DNA from: Pseudoxanthomonas sp. z9 | GTDB taxonomy: Bacteria > Pseudomonadota > Gammaproteobacteria > Xanthomonadales > Xanthomonadaceae | Assembly: GCF_006542425.1 (NCBI RefSeq) | Contig: NZ_VFID01000004.1 | Span: 434,001-498,000, forward strand | Reading direction: 5' to 3' | Length of the DNA: 64,000 nt | In this document: piece after piece, positions 27,936 through 36,446 of the stretch | How positions within the stretch are numbered: the stretch's first letter is position 1 | Layout: the number at the start of each line of letters is the position of its first letter | Program-made: the position numbers and the translations under genes | Notes under the pieces: model-generated | The model's database searches: none | What the model saw: only the letters and a program-made list of their open reading frames with translations | Told to the model about the DNA's origin: nothing

Positions 27936-28364
27936 GTGCGTCCACGTGCGGCGTGGCTGGCCGTGCTGGCCTCCCTTTGCCTGTTGCTGTCCACCCTGCA
28001 CTTCGGCGCCATGGCCGGGCAGCGTCCGCATGGTTTCGGCCACTGGGACAACCGCGCCAGTCCCGTCGGAATGCTCCAGCAGGCGCCGGAAGATGGAGCG
28101 CCCGATGCGGGGCGCCATGACGATCAGCCGGCCAAGAAGCGGCGCGTCACCCTGCAGCCGGTTGCCCAGCACGCCGAACCGGAACCGGTGGCGACGCCGA
28201 GGGAGCTCCTCCCCGTCCTGGCATTCTCCTTGTCCAGGCAACCGCCTTCCAGCGGCGCATGCCTGCGCACTTCCAGCCGCGTGCCGACCAAACCTGCGCC
28301 GCCATGCCAACGCCATCGCGGCCAGGCGCCTCCCGCACCGGCTTCGCTGCTCCAGGCCGCCTGA
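27936..28364 (+). CDS. Small hypothetical exported protein before the second TonB receptor
   Basis: 142 residues from the GTG at 27936. The N-terminus (AWLAVLASLCLLLSTLHFGAMA) is a signal-peptide-like segment. The remainder is rich in Pro, Ala, His and Arg (GQRPHGFGHWDNRASPVGM). A CTG at 27885, in frame, follows an AGGAG Shine-Dalgarno by six bases and would extend the protein by 17 basic residues; a stop precedes it at 27879. Function unknown. It lies between a Fur site and a receptor gene. Confidence 0.45.
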   Translation: MRPRAAWLAVLASLCLLLSTLHFGAMAGQRPHGFGHWDNRASPVGMLQQAPEDGAPDAGRHDDQPAKKRRVTLQPVAQHAEPEPVATPRELLPVLAFSLSRQPPSSGACLRTSSRVPTKPAPPCQRHRGQAPPAPASLLQAA

Positions 28365-28481
28365 CCGGCTGACGCGCAACACGCGTCATATCCCACGCCT
28401 GCGGTCCACACCGCGCCTTTCCCATTCTTTTCCCTTCCCTCCCCCGCGCGGGAGAGGGAACCACACGCCTGTCCGACGACC

Positions 28482-30908
28482 ATGACCCAGTACCGCTTCC
28501 CGCTTTTCCCCCGCCGCAACCGGCTCGCCGCCTGCCTGCTGCTTTCCCTCTCCGCACCCGTTGTCGCCCAGCAGATGCCCGATGGCGCCGACCGGCCCAA
28601 CACGCTCGACACCGTCGTCGTCACGGCGGCCGGCTTCGAGCAGAAGATCGTCGACGCGCCGGCCAGCATCAGCGTGGTCACCCGCGAAGATCTCAGCCAG
28701 CGTCCCTACACCAGCCTGATCGACGCGCTGCGCGACGTGGAGGGCATCGACGTCGGCATGGAGACCACCGACAAGAATGGCGCGGCCACCGTCAGCATGC
28801 GCGGCATGCCTTCGGAATACACGCTGGTCCTGATCGATGGCCGCCGCCAGAGCAACGTGGGCCAGCTCTACCCCAACAATTTCGGCGGCGGCCAGTTCGC
28901 CTACGTGCCGCCGCTGGACGCCATCGAACGCATCGAGGTGGTGCGCGGCCCGATGTCCACACTGTACGGCTCCGACGCGATGGGCGGCGTGATCAACATC
29001 ATCACCCGCCGCAACAAGGAAGAATGGGGCGGCTCGATCACCCAGGGCTTCACGATCCAGCAGGAAGATCAGTTCGGCGATGCACGCACGACCGATCTCT
29101 ACCTGAGCGGCCCGCTGGTCAAGGATCGGCTGGGCATGGCGGTGCGCGGTAGCTGGTACGACACCGACGAGTCGAACCCGGAATGGCCGGCGTTGCCGCT
29201 GCCGGACGGCTCGATGTGGGAACGCACGCTGGGCTTCGGCGGCGGCGGCAAGGCGGTCGCCAACACCCGCTGGAATGCCGGCGTTCGGCTCGACTTCCGT
29301 CTCGACGAGCACAACGATTTCTGGCTGGACTACGACATCTCGCGTCAGAAGTACGACAACCGCAAGGGCCAGACCGGCACCCTGGACAGCCTGGAAAGCC
29401 TGTGGCGCAGCGGCAACGCCACCCTTCCCAATCCCGATGGTCCGGGCACGGTCACCCGTCGCGTCGTGCAGCCGCGCGTCGGCTACACCGCATGGCAGCG
29501 CTACGAGCGCGATCAACTGTCGCTGACCCACCAGGGCCGTTACGGCTTCGGCACCTGGCAGACCAGCCTGACCCATGCCACCAGCAACAATCTCGGCCGC
29601 TCACTGCCGCTGACACTGGAAGAACGCGCCGATTTGCAGGCCCTGTGGAACGACGTCTGCATCCGCCGCGGGCAGGCGGCCCGCTGCAACATGGCCAGCG
29701 GCAACCTGGGCGTGCTCAATGATGCCGAGCGCGCGCGCCTGTCCGCGTTCCTGCCACGCCCGCTGCGCACGATGGAACTGAAGGGCTACGTGCTGGACAC
29801 GATGCTGGACATGACCTTCGGCGCCCACAAACTGACCGTCGGTGGCCAATACAACGACACCGACATGACCGATGGCGTGTTCGGCATGGATGGCGGCGGC
29901 TACAAGGACAACGTGAAGCAGAAACACCGGATGTGGTCGGTGTTCGCCGAGGACAACTGGTCGTTCACCGACACCCTGACCGCCACGCTGGGCGTGCGCT
30001 ACGACGATCACAACGTGTTCGGCAGCCATGTCAGCCCGCGCGCCTACCTGGTCTGGAATGCCAGCGACGCCTGGACCGTCAAGGGTGGCGTCAGCACCGG
30101 CTACAAGACGCCGCGCCCGGATCAGCTGTTCCCCGGCATCGTCGGCTTCGGCGGCCAGGGCGTGCTGCCGCTGGTCGGTTCGCCCAACCTGAAGCCGGAA
30201 ACCAGCACCAACTACGAGCTGGCCGCCTACTACGAGGGCGATCGGTTCGGCTTCAACATCACCGGCTTCTTCAACAAGTTCGAGGACAAGATCGCCAGCG
30301 GCGGCAGTTTCCCGAACTGCGAAGTCGCGCCTGCCGGCAGCGGTTATTGCGTGGATGTCGGTCCCGGCTGGGCCGAACTGGGCTACAGCACCTTCAGCCA
30401 GAGCGTGAACATCGACGAGGCCGAGACCCGCGGCGTCGAACTGGCCGCGCACGTGGACCTGCGGGACAACCTGGAACTGCGCGGCAACTACACCTACACC
30501 AAGTCCGAACAGACCAGCGGCGCGGCCAAGGGCACGCCCATCGCCGGCAACCCGGCCAGGCACATGGCCAATGCCAGCCTGAACTGGCGGATCAGCGACG
30601 CCCTGAGCCTGTCGCTGATCGGCGAGGGCCGCTACGACCGCTATCGCGACACCGTGGTCACCTCGGTCAACGGCGCGGCCGTCTCCAACGTTCGCTATTA
30701 CGAGGACTACACCGTGTTCCACCTGGGCGGCAGCTGGAAGGCCACCGACGCGCTGACCATCAATGCCCGGGTCAACAATGTGTTCGACAAGGATTTCGTG
30801 TCCCAGTCCTGCCTGCTGATCAGCGACAGCGCGTACAGCTGCGTGGACGATTACGCAGTGAAGGAACAGCGCCGCAGTTTCTGGGTATCGCTGAACCTGC
30901 GCTTCTGA
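28482..30908 (+). CDS. TonB-dependent receptor, FepA/CirA-like
   Basis: 808 residues. Signal peptide, TonB box near TLDTVVVTAAGFEQ, and plug motifs SIDALRDVEGIDVGME-like and MRGMPSEYTLVLIDGRRQ, followed by VVRGPMSTLYGSDAMGGVINIITRR. This matches catecholate or colicin I type receptors. The barrel ends with FWVSLNLRF. Ligand unknown. Fur-box-like sites lie upstream (27815) and immediately downstream (30950). Confidence 0.92.
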   Translation: MTQYRFPLFPRRNRLAACLLLSLSAPVVAQQMPDGADRPNTLDTVVVTAAGFEQKIVDAPASISVVTREDLSQRPYTSLIDALRDVEGIDVGMETTDKNGAATVSMRGMPSEYTLVLIDGRRQSNVGQLYPNNFGGGQFAYVPPLDAIERIEVVRGPMSTLYGSDAMGGVINIITRRNKEEWGGSITQGFTIQQEDQFGDARTTDLYLSGPLVKDRLGMAVRGSWYDTDESNPEWPALPLPDGSMWERTLGFGGGGKAVANTRWNAGVRLDFRLDEHNDFWLDYDISRQKYDNRKGQTGTLDSLESLWRSGNATLPNPDGPGTVTRRVVQPRVGYTAWQRYERDQLSLTHQGRYGFGTWQTSLTHATSNNLGRSLPLTLEERADLQALWNDVCIRRGQAARCNMASGNLGVLNDAERARLSAFLPRPLRTMELKGYVLDTMLDMTFGAHKLTVGGQYNDTDMTDGVFGMDGGGYKDNVKQKHRMWSVFAEDNWSFTDTLTATLGVRYDDHNVFGSHVSPRAYLVWNASDAWTVKGGVSTGYKTPRPDQLFPGIVGFGGQGVLPLVGSPNLKPETSTNYELAAYYEGDRFGFNITGFFNKFEDKIASGGSFPNCEVAPAGSGYCVDVGPGWAELGYSTFSQSVNIDEAETRGVELAAHVDLRDNLELRGNYTYTKSEQTSGAAKGTPIAGNPARHMANASLNWRISDALSLSLIGEGRYDRYRDTVVTSVNGAAVSNVRYYEDYTVFHLGGSWKATDALTINARVNNVFDKDFVSQSCLLISDSAYSCVDDYAVKEQRRSFWVSLNLRF

Positions 30909-30949
30909 TGTCGTATCCGGCCGGTCCGCTCCAGCGGCCGGCCACCTCA

Positions 30950-30968
30950 ATTGAGAGGCATTCTCATT
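30950..30968. promoter_or_regulatory. Fur-box-like site 3
   Basis: ATTGAGAGGCATTCTCATT matches about 15 of 19 positions of AATGAGAATNATTCTCATT. It lies 40 bases before the PepSY gene, and suggests iron regulation of the flavin electron-transfer operon. Confidence 0.7.
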
Positions 30969-31008
30969 TGTGGTCTAATTCACCCTTCCTTCGACCCGTC
31001 CCGCCCGC

Positions 31009-31650
31009 TTGAGCCCAGCGCCCGCACAATCCGTCACCAGCCAGCAGCAGCGCCGGGGTTACTGGCTGCGCACGCTGCACCAATGGCATTGGATCAGCTC
31101 GGCGATCTGCCTCATCGGCATGCTGCTGTTCGCGGCCACCGGCATCACCCTCAATCACGCCTCGAAAATCGAGGCCAAGCCCGAAGTGGTCAACCGGCAG
31201 GCGCAGTTGCCGCCCGCGCTGCTGGCCAAGCTGGGAAGCCGCCAGGAAGGCAATGCGCCGCTGCCCGCGCCGATCGCCACCTGGCTGGGCGACGAGTTCT
31301 CCGTCGGCATCGGCCGCCGTCAGGCCGAGTGGTCGGACGTGGAAATCTATCTTTCGATGCCGCGCCCCGGCGCGGACGCCTGGCTGAGCATCGATCGCGA
31401 AACGGGCGCGGTGGAGTACGAAAGCACCGACCGCGGCTGGGTCTCCTACTTCAACGACCTGCACAAGGGCCGCAATGCCGGCGCGGCGTGGGGATGGTTC
31501 CTGGACATCTTCGCGATCGCCTGCCTGGTGTTCTGCGTCACCGGCCTGTTCCTGCTGCAACTGCATGCGCGCCAGCGCCGCCTGACCTGGCCGATGGTCG
31601 GGCTGGGTCTGGTGGTGCCGCTGCTGCTGGCCCTGATCTTCATCCACTGA
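31009..31650 (+). CDS. PepSY-type transmembrane electron carrier
   Basis: 213 residues with three transmembrane helices: about 28-49, 161-184 and 194-212. The PepSY-like periplasmic part lies between helices 1 and 2. Histidines H24, H27, H50, H152 and H176 flank the helices and could bind haem b. PepSY membrane proteins pass electrons across the inner membrane. The TTG start at 31009 gives the correct topology and no ATG fits. First gene of a five-gene set with DUF2271, DUF4198, ApbE and a flavoprotein. Confidence 0.85.
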   Translation: MSPAPAQSVTSQQQRRGYWLRTLHQWHWISSAICLIGMLLFAATGITLNHASKIEAKPEVVNRQAQLPPALLAKLGSRQEGNAPLPAPIATWLGDEFSVGIGRRQAEWSDVEIYLSMPRPGADAWLSIDRETGAVEYESTDRGWVSYFNDLHKGRNAGAAWGWFLDIFAIACLVFCVTGLFLLQLHARQRRLTWPMVGLGLVVPLLLALIFIH

Positions 31651-31669
31651 TCCTTCGACGAGCCTGCCC

Positions 31670-32203
31670 ATGACCAAGACCACCGTGTCCCTGACCCTGA
31701 CGTTCGCATTGAGCGGGTTGCTGACCGTTCCGGCGTATGCCGGCGAACTGAACATCAACGTCGAGGTGCCCCAGCTCAACGTCGCCGAGTACCACCGGCC
31801 CTACGTCGCGATCTGGCTGGAAGGCGCCGACCAGAAAGTCGCCGCCAACCTGTCGGTCTGGTACCAGCAGCGCGACACCGCCGAAGGCCATGGCACCAAG
31901 TGGTTGCCGGACATGCGGCAATGGTGGCGCAAGTCCGGCCGCACCCTGAAGGTGCCGGTGGACGGCGTCACCGGACCGACCCGTCCGGTCGGCAAGCACG
32001 CATTGAAGTTCACCGACAAGCAGCCGCAACTCGCGCAGCTGGCGCCGGGCCAGTACACGCTGGTGGTGGAAGCCGCGCGCGAAGTGGGCGGCCGCGAACT
32101 GCTGAAGATTCCCTTCACCTGGCCGGCCAAGGGCCCCGCCCAGAACGGCAAGGCCCAGGGCAGCAGCGAACTGGGCGCCGTCACCCTGACCGTCAAGCCG
32201 TAA
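31670..32203 (+). CDS. DUF2271 flavinylated periplasmic protein
   Basis: 177 residues with a Sec signal (MTKTTVSLTLTFALSGLLTVPAYA). Comparative genomics has shown DUF2271 to be an ApbE flavinylation substrate. The motif D98-GVTGP-T104 fits the ApbE target pattern Dxx[ST]GxT, so T104 probably carries FMN as a phosphoester. It is a candidate periplasmic one-electron carrier that takes electrons from PepSY. The position 20 bases after the PepSY gene supports this. Confidence 0.88.
   Translation: MTKTTVSLTLTFALSGLLTVPAYAGELNINVEVPQLNVAEYHRPYVAIWLEGADQKVAANLSVWYQQRDTAEGHGTKWLPDMRQWWRKSGRTLKVPVDGVTGPTRPVGKHALKFTDKQPQLAQLAPGQYTLVVEAAREVGGRELLKIPFTWPAKGPAQNGKAQGSSELGAVTLTVKP
31961..31981 (+). other. 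Codons for the predicted flavinylation motif
   Basis: Encodes DGVTGPT of the DUF2271 protein; the last Thr is the predicted FMN attachment site. Confidence 0.75.
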
Positions 32204-32269
32204 TCAATCCAACCGCGGATGCCGATGCATCCGCCTGTTCCCATTCCCGACGAAAAGCTGGAGAAACCG

Positions 32270-33076
32270 ATGAAGCGTTCCCTGACCCTCGCCATGGCGC
32301 TGGCGTCCGCACTGCCGCTGAGCGCGTTCGCGCACAAGGCCTGGCTGCAGCCGTCGCAGACGGTGATCGCCGGCCAGAACCCGTGGATCACCGTGGACGC
32401 CGCGGTGTCCAACGACCTGTTCTACTTCAACCACGTGCCGCTGCGCACCGAGGGCCTGGCGATCACCGCGCCGGACGGCAGCAAGGTCGATGCGCAGAAC
32501 CTGGCCACCGGCAAGTACCGCACCGTGTTCGACGTCGAGCTCAAGCAGCAGGGCACCTACCGCATCGCGGTGGTCAACAGCGGCCTGTTCGGCACCTGGG
32601 AAGAAAACGGCAAGCCCAAGCGCTGGCGCGGCACCTCCGCCACCTTCGCCACCGAAGTGCCGAAGGACGCCAAGAACCTGCAGGTTTCGCAGTCGGTTGG
32701 CCGCATCGAGACCTTCGTGACCAACGGCTCGCCCAACGACACCGCGCTCAAGACCAGCGGCGAAGGCCTGGAACTGGTGCCGGTCACCCATCCGAACGAT
32801 CTGTTCGCCGGCGAAGCGGCGAAGTTCCGCATGCTCAAGGACGGCAAGCCGGCCTCGGGCCTCGAGTTCGAGATCACCCGCGGCGGCACCCGCTATCGCA
32901 ACGCGCAGGACGAGATCAAGGTCACCACGGACGCCAACGGCGAGTTCAGCGTGACCTGGCCGGAAGCCGGCATGTACTGGCTGGAAACCACCGCGCAGGA
33001 TGACAAGACCTCCCTGCCCCAGGCCAAGCAGCGCCGCCTAAGCTACGTGGCCACGCTCGAAGTCCTGCCGCAGTAA
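32270..33076 (+). CDS. DUF4198 periplasmic protein
   Basis: 268 residues; signal peptide ([21 protein letters not shown]) ends directly before [10 protein letters not shown], the DUF4198 hallmark. Two beta-sandwich-like repeats follow; [26 protein letters not shown] looks like an immunoglobulin-like or carboxypeptidase-regulatory-like domain. The N-terminal mature His suggests metal binding. Homologues often accompany metal uptake. GGAG lies eight bases before the ATG. Role inferred: iron binding or docking in the reductase set. Confidence 0.85.
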   Translation: MKRSLTLAMALASALPLSAFAHKAWLQPSQTVIAGQNPWITVDAAVSNDLFYFNHVPLRTEGLAITAPDGSKVDAQNLATGKYRTVFDVELKQQGTYRIAVVNSGLFGTWEENGKPKRWRGTSATFATEVPKDAKNLQVSQSVGRIETFVTNGSPNDTALKTSGEGLELVPVTHPNDLFAGEAAKFRMLKDGKPASGLEFEITRGGTRYRNAQDEIKVTTDANGEFSVTWPEAGMYWLETTAQDDKTSLPQAKQRRLSYVATLEVLPQ

Positions 33077-33087
33077 TCACCAAGACC

Positions 33088-33109
33088 GGCGCGTCCCCCG
33101 GGACGCGCC
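33088..33109 (+). promoter_or_regulatory. Perfect hairpin directly before apbE
   Basis: GGCGCGTCCC-CC-GGGACGCGCC, a 10-bp perfect stem ending seven bases before the apbE ATG. No T-run follows, so it is not a classic terminator. It leaves no clear Shine-Dalgarno for apbE and may limit its translation or protect an mRNA end. Confidence 0.6.
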
Positions 33110-33116
33110 GCGGGTC

Positions 33117-34121
33117 ATGAGTTCCCCTTTTCCCTCCGTGTCTCCCCCGTCCTTCCCCGCTCCGGACATGGCGCTGCACGCCCTGCATGGCGAAACCATG
33201 GGCACGAACTGGTCGGTCCGGCTGATCGCTTCGCCGCGCGAGGATCTGCATGCGCTGCACGCGCTGATCCAGGCCGAACTGGATCGCGTGGTGGCGCAGA
33301 TGAGCACCTGGGAAACGGAATCGGACATCAGCCGTTTCAACCGTGCCCAGGCCGGGCATTGGCAGGTGCTGCCGGACGCGTTCTTCACCGTCCTGCGCTG
33401 CGCGCTGGATATCGCCGAGGCCAGTGAAGGCGCGTTCGATCCCACGGTCGGGCCGCTGGTCGGACTGTGGGGTTTTGGCGCCCATGCGCAATCCCGCGCG
33501 GTTCCCGACGATGACCGCCGCGATTCGACCCGGCAACAGGTCGGCTGGCGGCGGCTGGTGCTCGACGCCGACCACCGACGCCTGCTGCAGCCCGGTGGCG
33601 TGCAACTGGATCTGTCGGCCATCGCCAAGGGCCATGCGGTCGATGCGGTGGCCGAAGCCCTGCGTGCGCACGGCCTTGCCGCCGCCCTGGTCGAAGTCGG
33701 CGGCGAACTCTTCGGTTATGGCCGCAAGCCGGATGGCGAGCGCTGGCGGGTGCTGATCGAATCCTCGCCGGACGAGGAGGAAGCCGCCGGCCTGGAGCCG
33801 CGCATCGCGGTCATCGACGACCTGGCGGTCGCCACCTCGGGCGATCGCTGGCATTGGTTCGAACAGGCCGGCGAACGGTATACCCACACCCTCGACCCGC
33901 GTACCGGCAAGCCCGTGTCCAGCGCGCGCGCGGCGGTCACCGTGCTGGCGCCCACCGCCATGGAAGCCGATGGCTGGGCTACCGCATTGACCGTGCTTGG
34001 CGCCGACGCGGGACTGGCACTGGCCGAACGGCGCGGGATCGCGGCGCGCTTCGTCGTCCGCGAGGGCGACACGCTGGCGGAACGGGCCAGCAGCCGGTTC
34101 GCCTCGCATCTCGCCGCATGA
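33117..34121 (+). CDS. apbE: FAD:protein FMN transferase ApbE
   Basis: 334 residues. ApbE moves FMN from FAD to a threonine of target proteins. Family motifs are present: GETMGTNWSV near the start, ELDRVVAQMSTWETESDISRFN, the metal-binding VATSGDRW and HTLDPRTGKP. There is no signal peptide or lipobox in the first 30 residues (Ser/Pro-rich), which is odd because the DUF2271 partner is exported. No in-frame upstream start exists. The next gene overlaps it by four bases. Confidence 0.92.
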   Translation: MSSPFPSVSPPSFPAPDMALHALHGETMGTNWSVRLIASPREDLHALHALIQAELDRVVAQMSTWETESDISRFNRAQAGHWQVLPDAFFTVLRCALDIAEASEGAFDPTVGPLVGLWGFGAHAQSRAVPDDDRRDSTRQQVGWRRLVLDADHRRLLQPGGVQLDLSAIAKGHAVDAVAEALRAHGLAAALVEVGGELFGYGRKPDGERWRVLIESSPDEEEAAGLEPRIAVIDDLAVATSGDRWHWFEQAGERYTHTLDPRTGKPVSSARAAVTVLAPTAMEADGWATALTVLGADAGLALAERRGIAARFVVREGDTLAERASSRFASHLAA

Positions 34122-35749
34122 GCGCACAGTCCTCTCCGTCGCCGGTTTCCTTCGCCTGGCTGGGCAACGTCCTGGTCCTGATCATCCTGCTCGCCGTCGT
34201 GGCGGCGATGGCCCTGCTGCAGGGCGAAACCTGGTGGCCGGCGTCGCCGCGCAGCGACCGCTGGTTCGGCGCGGGCGCGGCGCTGCTGGCCTACGTCGGC
34301 GCGTGGGCATGGCTGGCCGCGCGGCACCGCCGCCAGGATCGCGGCGCAGCCGTCGATACCTCGCAGGACGCGTTGCGGGTGGTGTACGCCAGCCAGACCG
34401 GTTTCGCACACGTGCTGGCCACACGCACGGCCGACAGCCTGATCGCCGCCGGCGTCGCCGCGCGCGCGCAGGCGATCGATACGCTGCAGGTCGGCGATCT
34501 CGCGCAGGGGCGGATTCTGTTCGTGGTCAGCACCACCGGCGAAGGCGATCCGCCCGATCACGCGCTGGGTTTCGTCCGCCGGATCATGTCGCAGGCGCTT
34601 TCCCTGCACGGCCTGCGCTATGCCGTGCTGGCGCTGGGCGATCGCGAATACGCGCAGTTCTGCGCCTTCGGTCATCAACTCGATGACTGGTTGCGCCAGC
34701 ACGGCGCGCAACCGCTGTTTGACCGCGTGGACGTCGACAATGCCGACGAAAGCGCGCTGCGCCATTGGCAGCATCACCTGGGCCAATTGGGTGGCGTGGC
34801 CGAACTGCCGGATTGGGATCGACCGCGCTACGAGGACTGGATTCTCGCCGAGCGGCGCGTGCTGAATCCCGGCAGCCAGGGCGAAGCGGCGTTCCACATT
34901 GCCCTGCGTCCGGCCGCCGGCGCGTTGCCGGCGTGGCAGGCCGGCGACATCGCTGAAATCGGTCCGCGCAATCCGCTGCCGGCCGTGGGTACCTTCGTCC
35001 AGGCCGTGGGCTGGGACCCGCAACGCCCGGTTGAATGGCAGGGGACACACCAACCGCTTGCCGAAGTCCTGGCCCAGGTCCACCTGCCGGATCCGGAAAC
35101 ACTGCGCGGTCGTGCGCCCGAAACCGCGATTGCGGAACTCACCGCGCTGCCGCATCGCGAATACTCCATCGCCTCGATTCCCGGCGATGGCAGCCTGCAA
35201 TTGCTGGTCAGGCGCATGCTTCGTCCGGACGGGCGACCCGGGCTGGGCAGCGGCTGGCTGTGCGATCACGCGGCCCTCGGCGGAACGATTGCCCTGCGCG
35301 TCCGCGCGAACGCCAATTTCCATCCACCGGGCAGCGATCGCCCGATGATCCTGATTGGCAACGGCACCGGTATCGCCGGCCTGCGCGCGCATCTGAAGAG
35401 CCGGGTGGCCGCCGGAGCGCGCCGCAACTGGCTGGTATTCGGCGAACGCCAGGCGGCGCACGATTTCTTCCATCGCGACGAGATCCTGGACTGGCAGGCG
35501 CGAGGCGCGCTGGAACGCCTGGATCTGGCGTTCTCACGGGATCAGCCCGAGCGGCGCTACGTCCAGCATGCGCTGCGCGAGGCCGCCGATGAACTGCGAC
35601 GCTGGGTGGACGATGGCGCGGTGATCTATGTCTGCGGCAGCCTGGAAGGCATGGCCCCCGGCGTGGACGCCGCGCTGAACGACGCGCTCGGCGCGGAGCG
35701 GTTGGAGGAACTCCGCCTGGCCGGCCGCTATCGCCGCGACGTCTACTGA
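34118..35749 (+). CDS. Membrane-anchored CysJ-like NADPH flavoprotein reductase
   Basis: 543 residues. Two N-terminal hydrophobic helices (about 11-34 and 49-67) are unusual for a CysJ/P450-reductase-type protein and anchor it in the inner membrane. A flavodoxin FMN domain follows (VVYASQTGFAHVLA, then STTGEGDPPDHA). The FAD/NADP reductase module has HREYSIAS (RxYS), GNGTGIAGLRAHL and the C-terminal RRDVY. It should pass electrons from NADPH through FAD and FMN to the PepSY protein. The ATG at 34118 overlaps apbE and gives the anchors. Confidence 0.9.
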   Translation: MSAQSSPSPVSFAWLGNVLVLIILLAVVAAMALLQGETWWPASPRSDRWFGAGAALLAYVGAWAWLAARHRRQDRGAAVDTSQDALRVVYASQTGFAHVLATRTADSLIAAGVAARAQAIDTLQVGDLAQGRILFVVSTTGEGDPPDHALGFVRRIMSQALSLHGLRYAVLALGDREYAQFCAFGHQLDDWLRQHGAQPLFDRVDVDNADESALRHWQHHLGQLGGVAELPDWDRPRYEDWILAERRVLNPGSQGEAAFHIALRPAAGALPAWQAGDIAEIGPRNPLPAVGTFVQAVGWDPQRPVEWQGTHQPLAEVLAQVHLPDPETLRGRAPETAIAELTALPHREYSIASIPGDGSLQLLVRRMLRPDGRPGLGSGWLCDHAALGGTIALRVRANANFHPPGSDRPMILIGNGTGIAGLRAHLKSRVAAGARRNWLVFGERQAAHDFFHRDEILDWQARGALERLDLAFSRDQPERRYVQHALREAADELRRWVDDGAVIYVCGSLEGMAPGVDAALNDALGAERLEELRLAGRYRRDVY

Positions 35750-36348
35750 TCCGTCAAGGCACTCCGCTTCACTGGCGACACGCGCGCGGCCAGCAGCTCT
35801 CCCCCGCCTTGCAAGGCGAAACGCCGGCGCTCCGGACCGGCGGGCAGCAACGCGGTGTCTCCGGCGAACAGGGGCGGCAAGCCACTCGCCGCCTCGAACT
35901 CCGCCTGCCCGGCCAACAGGTGGATGGCCCAGGTGGTGTCGGCGTCCACGAAGAACAGCATCGATCCGACCAACGGACGGTGCAGCAGTTCGGCGTCCAC
36001 GACGTCCCGCTTCCACATCAGGTTGAAATCGTGGGTCGGCCCATCCCGTAGATAGCCGGTCACCTCGCGTTCCCCGGCGAAGCGAATCCGGCCGTGCGGC
36101 GGTTCCAGCTCGACCTGCTCGCCCTCCGCGAACACCAGCCGCAGCCCGTTTCCCTGCAGCAGGATCAGCTCGCGATCGATGCCGGGAAACGAAGAGAACG
36201 CGGCGTCCTGTTCGATTTCCGCAATCGACAGCCGCCACGTCCAATCGTCGCTGTCGGGCATGCGCAGGATTTCCCGGGTCCAGCCCTGGCCGTTCTTCCA
36301 GCGGGTCCTCCGGTACTCGTTGGCGGGGATGACGCGCGCTTCGGACAC
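35743..36348 (-). CDS. HutD/Ves-family cupin protein
   Basis: 201 residues, HutD (Ves) family: RRTRWKNGQGWTREI near the N-terminus and WRLSIAEIEQDAAFSSFPGIDREL are typical. Structures show a two-cupin fold, no agreed activity. It is convergent with, and overlaps by seven bases, the flavoprotein gene. No histidine utilisation genes are nearby. Confidence 0.85.
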   Translation of the reverse strand: MSEARVIPANEYRRTRWKNGQGWTREILRMPDSDDWTWRLSIAEIEQDAAFSSFPGIDRELILLQGNGLRLVFAEGEQVELEPPHGRIRFAGEREVTGYLRDGPTHDFNLMWKRDVVDAELLHRPLVGSMLFFVDADTTWAIHLLAGQAEFEAASGLPPLFAGDTALLPAGPERRRFALQGGGELLAARVSPVKRSALTDQ

Positions 36349-36390
36349 GATGGATGCTTCGCTGTGGACCGGAACCGGATTCTAACGCCC

Positions 36391-36434
36391 CAAAAAGCAT
36401 CGCCCGGACATGCTCCCTGCATGCCCGGGCGATG
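36391..36434 (-). terminator. Long hairpin with T-run on the minus strand
   Basis: Arms from 36398 and to 36434 form a 16-bp stem with one A/C mismatch and a TCCCT loop. On the minus strand it is followed by GCTTTTTGG. It would end the comEA-like transcript before the HutD gene. Confidence 0.6.
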
Positions 36435-36446
36435 GATACATCCCTG

